Assembly (NCBI GenBank): GCA_022497155.1
Contig: MU385715.1
Location: forward strand, 1,240,001-1,304,000
Origin: Whalleya microplaca
Taxonomy: Eukaryota; Ascomycota; Sordariomycetes; Xylariales; Xylariaceae
DNA length: 64,000 bases
Direction: 5' to 3'
Shown here: positions 9,831 to 22,800 of the stretch, one piece after another
How the letters are laid out: every line of letters starts with the position of its first letter
Numbering within the stretch: the first letter of the stretch is position 1
The notes under the pieces: generated by a model
The model's input: only the letters and a program-made list of their open reading frames with translations
Told to the model about the DNA's origin: nothing
The model's database searches: none
Translations under genes and position numbers: made by a program

Positions 9831-12238
9831 GATTATTGGCGTGATGATTAACTACAGATTGGCTACCAAGTAGTTTGTAGAGTTTGATAGAAAAAGATCG
9901 ATATCAAACCCGGGGATCATGCTTGACGAGGCATCGTTTTGTTTCAATTGTATTTACATAGCACGCCTCAAGTAGACCAGCTGACGCTGACTCTCATGTC
10001 TCTAGCGGGTACGGAAAATGATTATGGTACGAGTACCAGATCCAATTGAAAGATAACAACTACAGCATTAAACTTCCCTGCTATCTTGATAGAGCTTTGT
10101 GTTCCGGTCGACGCTATCCTTGATAAGATATTCACGGCTTACTTACCTAGGTTAGCGGTCAGACCATATATTCCCAACATGGTTAGGCCTCTGGATTAAT
10201 ATTTGCAATCCCCATCTAAAAGTGACTTCCATTTGCTGAGATAAACATTGGACGTCAGAGTTGTTGGCGACATAGTAACAAGGGTAGTTTTGCACCGAAA
10301 CTACTATTCTGTGGTACCACCAGGATGCATCGAAACATCGAAACGGCGGAATGGTCGATCTTGCAATTGAAGGTCGTAGCTAGGTTGCTGTAGTGGTCAC
10401 ACGCAGCAACTGGGCTAAATGGCGCACAACTATTTAGCCCAGTTGCTGCGTGTGACTAATTAATCAATACAACTCATGCCTTTCTGTCGTTAGCATTATT
10501 ACGGGGACTGTGGGTACTGTTTGGAACCTTGGAACCGGCTCATCCTCATCGTAAAATCTGGGGTAGTCAACTAGCTGGATTAATTTCTAATTGGGCCATT
10601 TTTTCCACCCTGCGGTGGCAAGGTCTAGCTTATCACTAGCCTCCATGTGATCGACCATCAATACCAGCTCATGCATATCGAGTAGGGAGGGGACCTACCA
10701 TGTACAAGGAATAGGACAGATGACAGTCTGATACATGTCATATTCTAAGAAATTCTTATGTTTTTCAGTACGAAAAACTTAAATCCCCTATGATAGTTAC
10801 GAAGACTTCTAAGTCACGAATACGTAGTATATTAGCCCGCAATGGATATTAATCTATTATTTGTAATCATATCGACCTAGAGCACCTATAGAAATAATGA
10901 CAAACTTATGAAAGGGAAGAAAATCTAAAAGACTAAAACATGACTGACAACGCGTTAATGTGGAATTCAGATTGCTTAAGTTAGGAGAAAAGGCTCAATA
11001 GTTATCATAGAACACTACAAGCAGTGCGGACTAATAAACCAAGAGGTGTGAGCCATCATAGAGGCTAAGCCGGAACGTAGGGACATCAAATCCGTCCTCC
11101 ACAGGAGATACCTTGCATTGTGGTAATAAGTGTAATTCGCCTCCATTACAGCTTTCTATTACATCGCCATAGTGACGTTTTGATGTGTGTCAAGTGATTC
11201 CAGATTTTTTTGCAAGCATGTTTATAGGCTTGTGGGGCATGGCTCGATGGTGATACTAGAGATATTTCAGTATCAGAGCGAGCCTGAGTAGTCGTCTTCT
11301 GTTTCACTTTGGAAAAATTTCTCGTCTATCCAGTTCCCTGATTCGTCTGATGCTTTGACGGAATGACATCCATTGACGTTCCAGCCATCCAGTAGGGCCT
11401 TTCTCCTCTGAAGCTTATAAGTTAGTTTGCCTGCTGCTTCAACGGCCTCGATGAGTCTATTAACTACAAGCAACTGCACAATAGACAATCTGTGTCTAAC
11501 GGGACTGCACTACCTAGCGTGAGAGTACGCCGCAGCTTCATGCCAAAGATCGGCCCGAGAGGAATCCTGGCGAAAGAATCTAGAAAGTTATAGAACTCGA
11601 AAATCTAGTCGACGAGTCCTGGATGCTCCCCTTTGAGCTATGGCTTGGCATGTTGAATTGATAGATACTGGTAGAATTCATTAATGGACTCATGGCCATG
11701 AGGGAGTAAACGCACCCAAACGAAGCGATCCAGACCGTGGTCCCATCACGTCGGCAATCGATATCAAAGGGATAGCCATTTCTTGTTAGTGGCGTGTCGC
11801 CTGTGGCAAGGTAATTTTAAGAGAGTATGGACTGTCATGATTCTCTCTAGCTTCCACTTCCACAATTTACTCGTCGGCCTCTTCAGCAAGGGATCGGATC
11901 GTTGCGTAAATGCGAGAAGATATAACATTTTCTCAGGAAACCAACCTGTCGAACTCGGAATATCTGTATACTGAAGTCTCATATCTGGATCTCACTTAAG
12001 CGGACTGTTGTTCCTAGCTAGGTACACTTGACTTGGAACATTCTCTTATTGGCCATTGGTCGGAGGCTATCAATAAGGGTGGGGCACTACCATCGCCAAG
12101 TAAATACCCCAAGCTGGACAATATAAGTACATCACACTCATTCAGGTAGATTGACCCCTCAACACATACGAGAAAGATACAATCTTCTTCAGTCTTTCTA
12201 TTATCTCGGATACTATAGTAGAAACACCAGCCGCCATC
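9831..12238. other. 2.4-kb intergenic region
   Basis: A long spacer between the divergent FAD monooxygenase and cupin genes. It contains the perfect hairpin listed separately. Around 11273-11560 on the minus strand a short frame (with words such as ADLWHEAAAYSHAR before an in-frame stop, then LLVVNRLIEAVEAAG) looks protein-like and could be the tail of a decayed gene, but I cannot name it. AATATAAG near 12119-12130 could serve as the TATA box of the cupin gene. Confidence 0.4.
10396..10456. repeat. Perfect 25-bp inverted repeat with 11-nt loop
   Basis: The left arm at 10396-10420 (starting GTCACACGCAGC) is exactly matched by its reverse complement at 10432-10456. The loop is GGCGCACAACT. No flanking target duplication is evident. 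It could be a foldback micro-element, a transcribed hairpin, or a palindromic protein-binding site between two divergent genes. Confidence 0.85.
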
Positions 12239-12712
12239 ATGGTTTTCGAATACAAGACTGAGAATTATTTCCATCGGGTACCTAAATTGGAGGGTGCACC
12301 GGCAGCCGTCTACTTTAGTATGCTTTTCTTTCATTTATTTTGGCCTGCTTATGCTAACACAACATAGCCGATGTGTTCACGTCAAAGAAAGGCGAGGCAA
12401 ACCCGTTGACCGGATCTACGTTCCTGCTCGAATACGCGGCGGTTCCAGAGCCAGCTCCCAAGTATGACTATGACGAGACCGGTGTCGTCCTGAAGGGTAT
12501 GTACCCCTGACCTGTATTCTAGGTCTCAGCTGCAAAATGAGATCCAATTCATCTAATTTATAATAGGTGAACTACACATCCTGGATGAGGCTGGAAACAA
12601 GGCAATCCTGTTTCCAGGTGATACATTCTTTGTTCACCGTGGTAGCTTGATCACCTTTTCGACTCCGCGCTTTGCCCTTGCGTATAAGTCGGCTGGACGT
12701 CCCAGTGCATGA
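12239..12712 (+). CDS. Small cupin-fold protein (EutQ-like)
   Basis: Three exons, 12239-12317, 12368-12496 and 12567-12712, with GTATGC and GTATGT donors, give 117 residues. The start lies in a good context (CCGCCATCATG). The second half carries a compact cupin barrel: a V-V-L-K-G-E-L-H-I strand pair, then FPGDTFFVHRGSLITFSTP, which matches the cupin motif 2 region seen in ethanolamine-utilisation EutQ-like and related small cupins. Proteins of this type in fungi often sit beside catabolic genes as possible isomerases or metal-dependent enzymes. I cannot see a full set of His ligands, so catalysis is uncertain. It lies between the FAD monooxygenase and the aldehyde dehydrogenase and may belong to the same pathway. 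Confidence 0.75.
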
Positions 12713-13550
12713 AATTAGATATTAAATTGCATAGTCATGGGGGAATAGATTTATCAATTACAATATTGCCATATGCTGGGTGCTTTACCATCGATGTGAC
12801 ACATTTTTGATCATACGTAAAAGCAATATTCGCACTATAATTCGTGTAAGGCTTAAGTGAAGGCTAGTTTTCAAGAGGTTGCCTGTATTCATGAATAGGA
12901 CGCCAATTTCAAGTGAATGTTGTTCCTGCATTATCATGTGAAAGGGGCAGGAAACGCGGTGGTGAATATGACGAATACGTATTTGAATCTGTGATTAGAT
13001 ACTAAGGATTACCCCGGAGTATATATCCTCTGGTGGCAATTGGTGAGTGATCCCAGAAAGGGAAAAGGGGCAAACGAAAGCATCACCTGTGATGAGCACG
13101 CTCATCGTCTAATCACTTTAAATATGGTTATATAGTCAGCGACTCAGTTGCCTGGGAATATATTCTGTTCCAGTATTACTAATGATAGAATCAGTATTCT
13201 TCATTAATCAACTTGGTAGGTATTTGGAATGTTTAATAGAGTTGTAATCAATTCACTTAAATAAGGGCCTCTCGTGGATAAAAGACCACGCTATGTACCG
13301 TGTACGAGGATACGTATAAAAGAGTGCTACGTGTCAACCCTTTTTCAATTCGCTTTGGGGTCCCAGTGGAGTTGATCACAACCTTGACAGTTTAGTATAT
13401 GACATACAGATGCAGTGACATATTTATCCATTATCCTTTTTATCTCTACATACTGTACCATTCAAGTGTATAATTGCCTAAATGTTATGACTGCCTACCT
13501 ATGGAATTGATGCAAATAGGACATTGTGTCTGTACAATTTTATCTCATGC
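12713..13550. other. Intergenic, no gene seen
   Basis: An AT-rich convergent spacer between the cupin and aldehyde dehydrogenase genes. It has no open frame or repeat that I can support. Confidence 0.5.
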
Positions 13551-15236
13551 CTATTCAGCAGGAGCTGGTAGGGAAAAGTGTTTCACGGTCTTGGTGGATA
13601 GCCATCCTTCTAAAGCATCCTGCCCTAAGTCTCGCCCGAAGCCAGACTGCTTGATACCTCCAAAGGGGGTGTTTGAGTTAAGCAAGCCCCAAGTATTGAT
13701 GGTGACTTGCCCTGATTCCAGCGCATCGGCAACCCGATATGCTCGACTCACATCGTTCGTAAAAATGGCGGAACTGAGCCCATATTCAGTGCTATTCGCC
13801 TTTTCAACAACCTCATCTTCCGAGTCGAATTTTGCAAGGGACTAAATATGGAACAAATGTCAGCTAGGATACGAGGAAAAGGACTGAAGAATAAATATAC
13901 CGCAACGGGCCCGAATATTTCCTCTCGCATAATGGAAGCACCCTCGGGAACATCGGAAAATGCAGTGTTAGCTAGAAAGTGACCCTCGCCAGGCAGAGTA
14001 TCTCCTCCAGCGAGTAAAGTCAGGCCGGCCGATTTGGCTTGATTAATGTACCCTCGAACTCTCTCCCTTTGACCTTCGCTTACGATAGGGCCTTTAGTAG
14101 TCTCCGGAAGTAAGGGGTCTCCATGAACAGCACTCGCTAGCCGTTCAGAAAACTGCTTTGCGAACGTCTCGTATATGCTAGAATGAACGTAGATGCGAGA
14201 CCCAGCAGCGCATACCTGGCCGTTGTTGGCGGTGATACCGAGTGACGTCCAGAATAACGCGTTTTGGAGGTCAGCATCACGAAATACAATTGACGGTCCT
14301 TTACCGCCTAGCTCGAGCGTGACCTTTTTCAAGTTGGACTCAGATGCTGCCCTGAGGATTTTACGGCCCACGGCCGTGCTTCCGGTGAATGCAATCTTCC
14401 TTACCTCTGGATGCTCAGCCAGTGCCTGTCCGGCAATGTGGCCTTCGCCGCACAGGATGTTGATTACACCCGGAGGAAATCCGGCTTCTTTTACGAGAGC
14501 TGCTAGCTTTTGCCCATACAAAGGTGTGAGTTCAGGCGTCTTGATTATGAGCGTGTTTCCTGCAGCAATCGCTGGCGCAAGCTTCCATATTGTGATCATT
14601 CTAGTGAGTCATTAATTAGTATTCATCGTCCAGCCTTTGATTTCCAAAGTGTACATACAGTGGCGAGTTCCACGGAACAACGGCAGCACATACACCGAGC
14701 GGTTCACGCTTGGTGTATGCGAAGCCCTGCGGTATATGCAATAGCTGGCCGGTGATCTTGTCAGCCCAGCCCGCAAAGTAGCGCAATGTCTCAAGCGCCT
14801 GGTTGACGTGCAACCCCTTCGATTCCAAGAACAAAATGCCGGCATCCAGAGCCTCTATGCTGGCAAGCTCATCAGCATCACGCTCGACGAGATCAGCAAG
14901 CTTGTTTAAAAGTCGGGACCTTTCGGAAGGGAGCGTCTGCCTCCATCCTTTCCGGAAAGCAACACTCGATGCTGCTACAGCAGCATCAACATCTTCTTTG
15001 GTGGCAGCTGATACTACAGCAAGTTGCTTCCTCGTAGTCGGACTCTCAATCCTCAAGACGCTCCCATTCTTACTTGGTACGAACTCATTGTTGATGAACA
15101 ATCCAGTGTTAACTAGAATGGCGTAGGTTAGTCGATATATTCTGTAGTGCTATGGACAGTTGCCATTTTGATAGTTATCCTCACGGTTGATCGAAGCCCC
15201 AAATGCTCCAGTCAGTGTCACTGAATCCGTTGCCAT
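13551..15236 (-). CDS. NAD(P)+-dependent aldehyde dehydrogenase
   Basis: Oxidises an aldehyde to the carboxylic acid. Four exons on the minus strand, 15236-15185, 15112-14659, 14600-13901 and 13841-13551, keep frame and give 498 residues, the usual length for the ALDH superfamily. The first 17 residues (MATDSVTLTGAFGASIN) match the start of fungal AldA-type enzymes. Key parts are visible: VPWNSPL before the cofactor loop, KTPELTPLYG, the F-T-G-S-T-A-V-G turn, the catalytic Glu in LELGGKGPS and the catalytic Cys in NNGQVCAAGSR, then EEIFGPV and the C-terminal PFGGIKQSG motif. In this neighbourhood an arylacetaldehyde is a reasonable substrate, giving an arylacetate for the monooxygenase; sequence alone does not settle this. 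Confidence 0.94.
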
Positions 15237-16258
15237 AATGAAATAATGGGAGATGTTGCCTAATTTTTGATGGTATGTTAATTTATCACGACTTGATGCT
15301 CTGGGACCTTCAATCGACAAAAGGCGTCATTAGTATAGGCAAACCAAGTATGAAGACTTACTAGACTACACCTAAAAGAAATGAGCTTTATAATTCTCCA
15401 ATTTTCATTACTCACAGTGTCCGCGGGCATTACCAGATTGAGTCGATTGGATTATGTGCGGGCGAATCAAATAATTTCCCGCCAATCAAAGCATCACTAG
15501 CCACATTCTTACAGTGTTAAGAACCAGTGCGCTTATTAATTGTTGAATAGTTTTATACAAAATTCAGGCTCGGGCTCAGCTCGGGCTGGGCTCGGACCCA
15601 TAGCGGCTCAGCGGCCGCTGCGCTAAAGTGACCTTGAGGCCATAACCCGGCATATTGATACGGCAAAACCCAATGATGACCAAGTCTATGCAGAGAGGCT
15701 ACTAAGCACAACAGGACCCAACAATTGAGCAGCTTATAATGAGCGTAAATATTTGTAGTATCAGCTGGCGTTTTCCTTGGCGATCATTTGACGAGGTAGA
15801 GCATGTATGTTAAAATGTGCCACGCAAGATAAATACCTAAATAAATAAATAACGGTATGATAATCTATATTTATAATCATTATGTACCTCTTAAAACAGT
15901 GCAATCTTCTCACTCATGAATCCCAACAGACTATAATAGCCAGAATTATGTCAAACCGGCAGGTCTAAATAGGTATCATTCACAGCAAAGGGGAAAGGGG
16001 GTACTATCATGAGTATTCACTTTGTGCTGGGACTAATTTTAACCCGACTCTGATCAACTGCAATAGCAGTACCCCTAAGCTCATTTGCACCATGTCGATG
16101 CATCTTGCAGCATGTTACCTGGGTTTCCGGTGGTATTAAGTACATGTCTCTGGGTCATCAAGGAGCTTGGTGAAACGCGTGACCCATAGTTCTGCCTGTG
16201 AAAAAGTCCAATATTCTAACTAGCTCAGAATTCTCAAGTCAGGTCTTCCACTGATATC
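15237..16258. other. Intergenic with a short GC-rich patch
   Basis: Mostly AT-rich and non-coding. At about 15567-15625 there is a sharp GC-rich patch of overlapping GGCTCGGGCT / GCTCGGGCTGG words ending in a GCGGCCGC site, unlike its surroundings. I recognise no gene. Confidence 0.4.
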
Positions 16259-18487
16259 TTACCCCAATCTTTCTATATCGTAGAGAAGGGTTATAGCAGT
16301 TTCTGAGTATTGTGTAAAGCTAACACTACCTTCTTGATACGTTATTTTATGACCATCTTCAACCAACTCGGTGCAATACCATGACACCGATGCAGATATA
16401 GCTGCTATCTGTTGGCCACCTGAAGTAGAGGTAAACCGGGAGAGATCACGCAATAGATGTTGGAATAGGAATGGCTGATAATCCAGGTGGCTGGGACACC
16501 CCACAAGCTGTGGCTTATATATAGTAGGAAGTTCTTCCTCCTCTGACTCTAGTGATGATACTTCTCTAATAATAACTACTATACTACTGATAACCTGCGT
16601 CTATTTCATCAAAGCAAGCTTCTGGACTTTCATGCTGTATCTTTGACCATGCTTAGCTTAGTCAAATAACTAACCCGTAGCATACAACGGCAGTGGGTAC
16701 AAGGCATGAAGGTTTTTAGAACTATGCCTTTCTTTCAAGTCTAGCATGTAAGCTTGACATAGCTCCGCGATGGTGTCTTTGGCAATATTCTCTTGAAGAT
16801 GCTTAGCGATATCTCCTTCTAGTCTGTTCAAGGTAAGATCTTTTTTAACCGAGAAGTGTGCTAGCTGTATATATGACCCAAGCCGTGCTTTAGTAACAAC
16901 ACCTAAGCTAGAACAATATCTTGATATTTCTTCTGGGACCGGCATTATGTTTTCTGGATTGAAACGAGGTTGGTATGTAGTATCGATCGCGATGGCATCA
17001 ACGACTTCCACCAGTCGTAGAGGTTGTGGACCAAAGGTTAATAATCGCAAGATTCGGTTCGTTCTCGGTTGGAACATTGGCTAAAATTCGAGCGTATGTC
17101 TGTTTCAGGGTCTTTGGCCGGTTGGCAAGCGCGCGTCGTACATCGGGAGGGCTGTAACATGTCTCGAAAGCGTCCAGCTGGCACGCCGCCCACCGAAACC
17201 TATGTCACATTAGTGAATAGAGACAAATATGTTCTAAAACTTACATTCCATTGGGATTCTCGGCTAGTGTACTTTCAGTCTCTTTTAGTATTTGCGCCCG
17301 TGAGTGCCACCTATTTAACCCCGGATGTGTTGTCTCACTCTTGGCTGTATGTACGAACGTATGTCTTCATCTACCAATTACCCTTAAATAGAGATTAGGT
17401 CTTAACTACACGCCCATGTCTTCATTGCTGTTTCAATATCCTGCTCTGGTTGACTTGCCACAGGAAGTTAAATGTTCACCTGGCAGTCCAGTAGACTCCT
17501 CATCAAAAGCAGCATTTCTCCAGCTCCGTATTGGTTCCTTGATCTGCACTCATCGAGTGCATCAAAGACAATCCAAATTTCACCAGCTTCCTGGAGCATA
17601 GTCTCAAAAGTTACACATAAAGATGTGAGCATTGGCTGTTGTCTACCGTCCTCGCAAGAGGAAAAAAGTGACTGAAGTTGATCTCGAACGGCTTTTTTCT
17701 TGTCATTGTCACACCGGGATTGAAACAGTCATATATCTGACTAAAAAGTGGTCGAATCGCGTTAACAAGATGTTGCTCGTTATCGTCACTGAAATCGAAG
17801 TAGAAGTAGAGAACGGTGCGAGAGTAAACCTTATTGATCTCTAAATCTTCGATGATAGTAGAGGCCAGAATTGTTTTTCCGCATCCTTGAATGCCATAGA
17901 GCCATAGAAATGAGTTTTCTCTTGACTTCCAAGAGGTATATGCCTCGTGCTGGAGGAACCATGGTCCGGGCGCTGGTATTGTTTTCGCAGTCTTGGATTC
18001 CTTTGGAGGATCATCGTGATTGTATCTTCGAAACGGTAGCCTTTCCTTGCGTACTGGATTTTGAGCTTTTGTATTGCCCCGAGCATAAGCAGTGGCGGTT
18101 GGTTCAGACACCTGTCTGAGTAAATCCTTCATCTTGTACATTCCTACCATAACCAGTCTGGAAAACGCCCCCATTCGCGTAACCAGCAGAACTGACTACA
18201 ATGTCACTTAGGCGTATGTCATGCTTCGCGCTCGGCACACCACCCCCGATACCTACCATCACGCCGACCCTCACGTTCGCCGCATTGACAAGTCCATATT
18301 GACAATATGGCAATATGGCGATAACCACGTTATGCTTTCACATGCTACCCAAGGTATATGTGTTGTTGTCATTACGTTCCACAGATCCAGGCTCTTCGTG
18401 CCCTTCATCGAGAAATTCTTGGGCGGTAACGTATTCGGTGTCTACCGCGCAGATCCAACCAATTTTTTAGTCACTCGGGCTTGGCAT
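16259..18487 (-). pseudogene. Decayed PNP-NACHT NLR-type gene
   Basis: Relic of a fungal NLR: an N-terminal nucleoside-phosphorylase-like (PNP_UDP) domain, then a NACHT NTPase. Readable pieces in order on the minus strand: KIGWICAVDTEYVTAQEFLD (PNP start), VGVMVGIGGGVPSAKHDIRL (core), ILQRNPRLRKQYQRPD (end of PNP), WLYGIQGCGKTILAS (Walker A, near 17900), EIWIVFDALDEC (Walker B, near 17550), then NACHT winged-helix-like and C-terminal pieces at 17077-16670 and 16504-16259. Lesions: an in-frame TAA at codon 7 (18467), a TGA at 18338, a missing stretch of roughly ten codons before VRVGVMVGI, changes of frame near 18105, between PNP and Walker A, and before Walker B, and a further TAA just after the Walker B block. 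Intact fungal NLRs act in non-self recognition and regulated cell death; this copy cannot encode a full protein. Confidence 0.82.
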
Positions 18488-19629
18488 GGCTAATGTATTA
18501 AGATGAGAAACACGTCAGCACATCGCATATCTGGTTATGAAACATTTCGATAATCTATTGACCTGTGTAGGTGTTGAATGGTCAGGGATAACAAGACAAG
18601 AATAGCTTCAAGCTCTTGATTTTTAATGGAGCTTAGGATTGGCGCGACACAATTAAATTTCATTGCCAGACTGGGCGGTCTCGACGGTTGTTTGTCAAGA
18701 GAGTTATATGAAGTGAAGTACCACCGGGGATGAAGCGTTTGTCGAGGCTAATACTCATAAGGCAATACAAATAGAGAACGATGGATGACGAGGGCGTAAA
18801 GGAGAGAAAGGATAGAAAATAACAGAGCCTAGTAAACTATGACAAGGTTACTTTCTCTAAGTTAGCTATTGACTAGATAAATGAATGGAGAGAGGGCAGT
18901 GAAGGGCTTCTATACTCACGTACGTCACGGATAACTCGCAGGTGACAAGACAAGACAGATGTATGTGTAAAACACTAGCTTTCAATTATATATCTTCATG
19001 CCTATTTGTCTATCTAGATACTCCAAAGTAAAGTGATCTGTGTAGGGCTGTTACATGTATATAATTTTCTCTGCCCATTAATCTGCCATTATGCTTACCG
19101 CACATTCCAATGTCTTCTATTGTCATTTTTACTGCCTCCATCTGGTTTTGGAAAATCATGGAGAATTAGAATGCTGTTCAGCAATGATACCTTTACCCTG
19201 AGCGCAGAATGTACATGCGATGCTATCCACGAATCGATTCATTGATTTTCCCCAGTGGCGGTGATGGTATGGTGTTGTCTTTGGTGACTAAGGAAGATAT
19301 GGCTTTAAGCAGGCTGAGTTGCTTGCCTCTATCAACTGTCATCTACTTTAAACACCCAGACCAATAGTCATAATCGAATTTAAAACGTCCCCAGACTTGC
19401 AGAAAGGCAGAAGGTAAGGCTCTCTTCTAATGTATTTTACTCCATTGTCTCGTATGAACCGTCTGTTGCAGGTGCGACTTCCGATGAGTAGCTCGGGGCT
19501 TAGATCGGCACAATGCTTCGCCACCACTTCACTAGCCTGTGCAGCTGAATTGGAGATATGGCTTTGGCCTGCGCATGTTCTGTATGTGATATGTCGAGGG
19601 CCTGGACATATCTTGAGGCTGGCAAAAGA
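18488..19629. other. Intergenic, no gene seen
   Basis: The spacer between the NLR relic and the left end of the retrotransposon. Short open frames (for example near 19033-19245) show no family resemblance. Base composition is ordinary up to the exact element boundary. Confidence 0.5.
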
Positions 19630-19634
19630 ATAAG

Positions 19635-19829
19635 TGTCACGATAATAGGGATATTAAAGATCTCTTTTAAGCCTATAGATCTCGGAGCAATATTACTCCG
19701 AGATCCATAGGCTTAAAAAGAGATCTTCTATAACTAGAAGATCTTTCGGATCTTAAATCTTTATACAATTTTTACTAAAATAATTACGGCAGTACCTAAA
19801 TAATCTTTATATATATTATAACTATAATA
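19635..19829 (+). repeat. Left LTR
   Basis: Begins TGTCACGATAATAGGG and ends CTATAATA. It aligns along its length with the right LTR; differences are mostly G-to-A and C-to-T transitions. A long internal hairpin occupies 19659-19729. Confidence 0.88.
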
Positions 19830-22800
19830 GTTATAAGCCCGGTTAACGCTTAAAGCCGGTACTCTCCAGTAATTATTTATTAAAATTAAACTATTTTATT
19901 TTTTATACTCTCTTTTTCTATAACAGCTTTTCGAATTATAAACAAACTTAATATTATATTTTTAACAACCGATTTAATTCCTGTTACTACGCTCTTTAAG
20001 GACAATTATAGCTAGCCTAAATAATACGTCTAATTAAAAGCCAACTACAAAATCCGTAAAATATAATATTTAATTAACCTAAACACTCCCGACTGTAACA
20101 AATCTTACGCTTTCCCCCCAGTAATACTTACGCTTAAGGAAGTTAAAGTTATAAAAGTTGTAAAGATTTTCCGACCTTATAACGAAAGCCTACAAAAATA
20201 GCAAGCTCTACCAAAATCAGGCCGTTTACAAGCCCCAAAAAAGCCTTCCGAACCTACCGATAAAAAGGTAATAAAAAGCTTTAAAAACTAGACAAAAGCT
20301 TATAACGTTACCGCTACTAATTAAAATAGCAATTACAGGCGTTATAACATAATCTAAAATTAAGTACTTAAAACAGTCGACCCTAACTTAAGAGTTTTAG
20401 CAATAACTATAAGCCTCTAAAAAAAAAAAATTACAATCCAAAATATCGTTAAAACTTTAAAAAACTTTTTAACACCTTTAATAGCAAGCATTCGAATTAT
20501 AGTACTAAAAACCTATCAATAAGTATTAATTAAAGCTAAAGAAAGCTCGGTTAAACCTAATAAATAACACGCGAAATAACATCGAGCTTTTATAGACGCT
20601 TAAATTTACGAACTTCCTAAAGTTAATAAAATACTAACGGTTAAAAATTTCCTTAATATAATAGAAGCTCGCTTAGCCCCTAACTAAGCAATAAAAAAGC
20701 TCGGTAATATTATTAAAGACAATCGTTTAAGGAATTAACCAATCACACTAGCTTAATACAAAAATTAATTCGGAACTTTATTATATAAAAACCAGCTAAA
20801 AGCTCGAAACAAAGTTCCAAGCCTTTTTATTACGCTCGGAAAACAGTTTAATAATTTAAACTTTAAATAAGGATCTACCGATAATAAATTTTTAAGCAAG
20901 CCTAATAATAACTCCGGAACTTAAAATAAGCAACCATACCCTTATTTACCAGCTAAAAAGCGTCCATACCGCTAGACACCTAAATTATACGTAATCTTAC
21001 AATACGCCATTACTAAAAAAAGCGATAGGACTATTAACATCCCGAAAAAGTCTCGTATAACCGAAATTAAGAAGCGCTTCAAATTCCCTAGATAAAAAAA
21101 CCTAGCAAACAGGATTTACTTTTAGGAATAACAAATAAGATAAGGCTTACGAAATAAAGGTAATCGAAAGGGTTAAAAGCCTAAAAAAAAATCCCAAAAT
21201 CTAACAGTCCTTAACCGCTTTATAGGAATAATAATCGACCCCATTAAAGATTTTAAACTTAAAGAATCACCGGGCTTCTATATTACAATAAAATTCGAAA
21301 AATACCCACTCTCGGAATATACTATTATCGATAACTATAAAACTTTCCATTTAGTCAATAACGCGGCATTAATAGTCCTAAAAAGCTTCCGTCCTACTTA
21401 AAATAATAAAGTAATAGAAGCAGATATTTCGAGCTTCCTTATTACTGGACAAAACAAAAAAATCTTCCCTAAGATCTTTTAAGTTAAAGGAGAAAAAGAG
21501 TCTTAAAATCTTAAGCTTATTAACGTAATACTTATTAAGGAATTCTATATAAACATTATTTCGGAAATTTGCTTAAGGGATATAGGGATCTAATATTACA
21601 GACTCGATTACTTATTACAGTACGGTATTATAAATCATAACGTTATATTTAAAAAGCTTTTTCGAAAGCACAACTTAGTTTTTATTAAATATAATAAGCT
21701 TTCCTTATATTATAATAAGCCTATAGTAATTAATGCTACCTTATTTAAAAAAATTAAATAAAACGTAACAAAAGTATTAGCTTTTTTTATAATAGAGAAA
21801 AATAGGCTATAAAAACCTTTTAAAAATCCCGCACGCCCGAGAAAGAATTTTAAAGCTTTATAATATATTCGGTTAAATTATTTAAAACTAATAGCGCTAA
21901 AAACTTTAGTAATAAATATACGGAATATAAAAATTAACAATATAAAGCAAATAAAATATCCTTATTACATTATAACCTACGCTCGTTAGATAATATTACG
22001 ACGCCGATTAAAGCATTTTTTACCCCGTCCCTTCTAGAGGATCTTATAAGATCTTTTCGATTTTAAAAAAGGGCACGAGAAATCGGAATAAACATTTATA
22101 ATAAAAAATAAATATAGCGGAGTAATTTTTACTATCCCGCTAAAAAACAAGGCTTAACTATATATTTTCGGGACCCTACGGCAATTCGAAATCAAAATCT
22201 AGAAACAATATAAGGTACCGATTTATAAGATCCGTAGCGATAACGAGAAAGCTATAATTAAATTTAAGGGATATACTACTTACCAGCTTTAGGCCCAAAA
22301 AAAAGGAATAAATCTTAAGCTTCCCTTATTATATATTAAAAAGCCTATAGGAAATAATAAGCGAGCTAATTAAAAAATTATCGACAAATTAATTAAAATA
22401 AAAATAAAAGCTAGGCTTTCTTAAAAGCTTTAGCTAAAAAGCGTATAAATAATAACCTACTTATATAATATCTCACCATTTTAAAATAAAGCTTTACGTA
22501 CCCCTTACGAGATATTCGATTTATAATTTAAGCAGTATTTTAGGTAATATAACCTAACAATTATATAAGCGCTAATAAACGATCTACAGCCTAATTAGGA
22601 CGGTATATACGCCTATAGCTATCGAATTTACCCGCTTAAAATAGAGTGTACGGCCGGAAAAAATAAAAGATTATTTAAAATCGAACCTAAAGAATATATC
22701 GGATATTTAATTAGCTATAAAGCTTCTAATATATACCGTATTTAAATCCCGAGCTTAAATTAAGTAATTATTATAAAAAACATTCGGTTCGACAAAAATC

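Noticed and set aside
11273..11560. Protein-like fragment on the minus strand (LLVVNRLIEAVEAAG...)
   Set aside because: A short frame with an upstream in-frame stop. It looks protein-like but I cannot match it to a family or find further exons.
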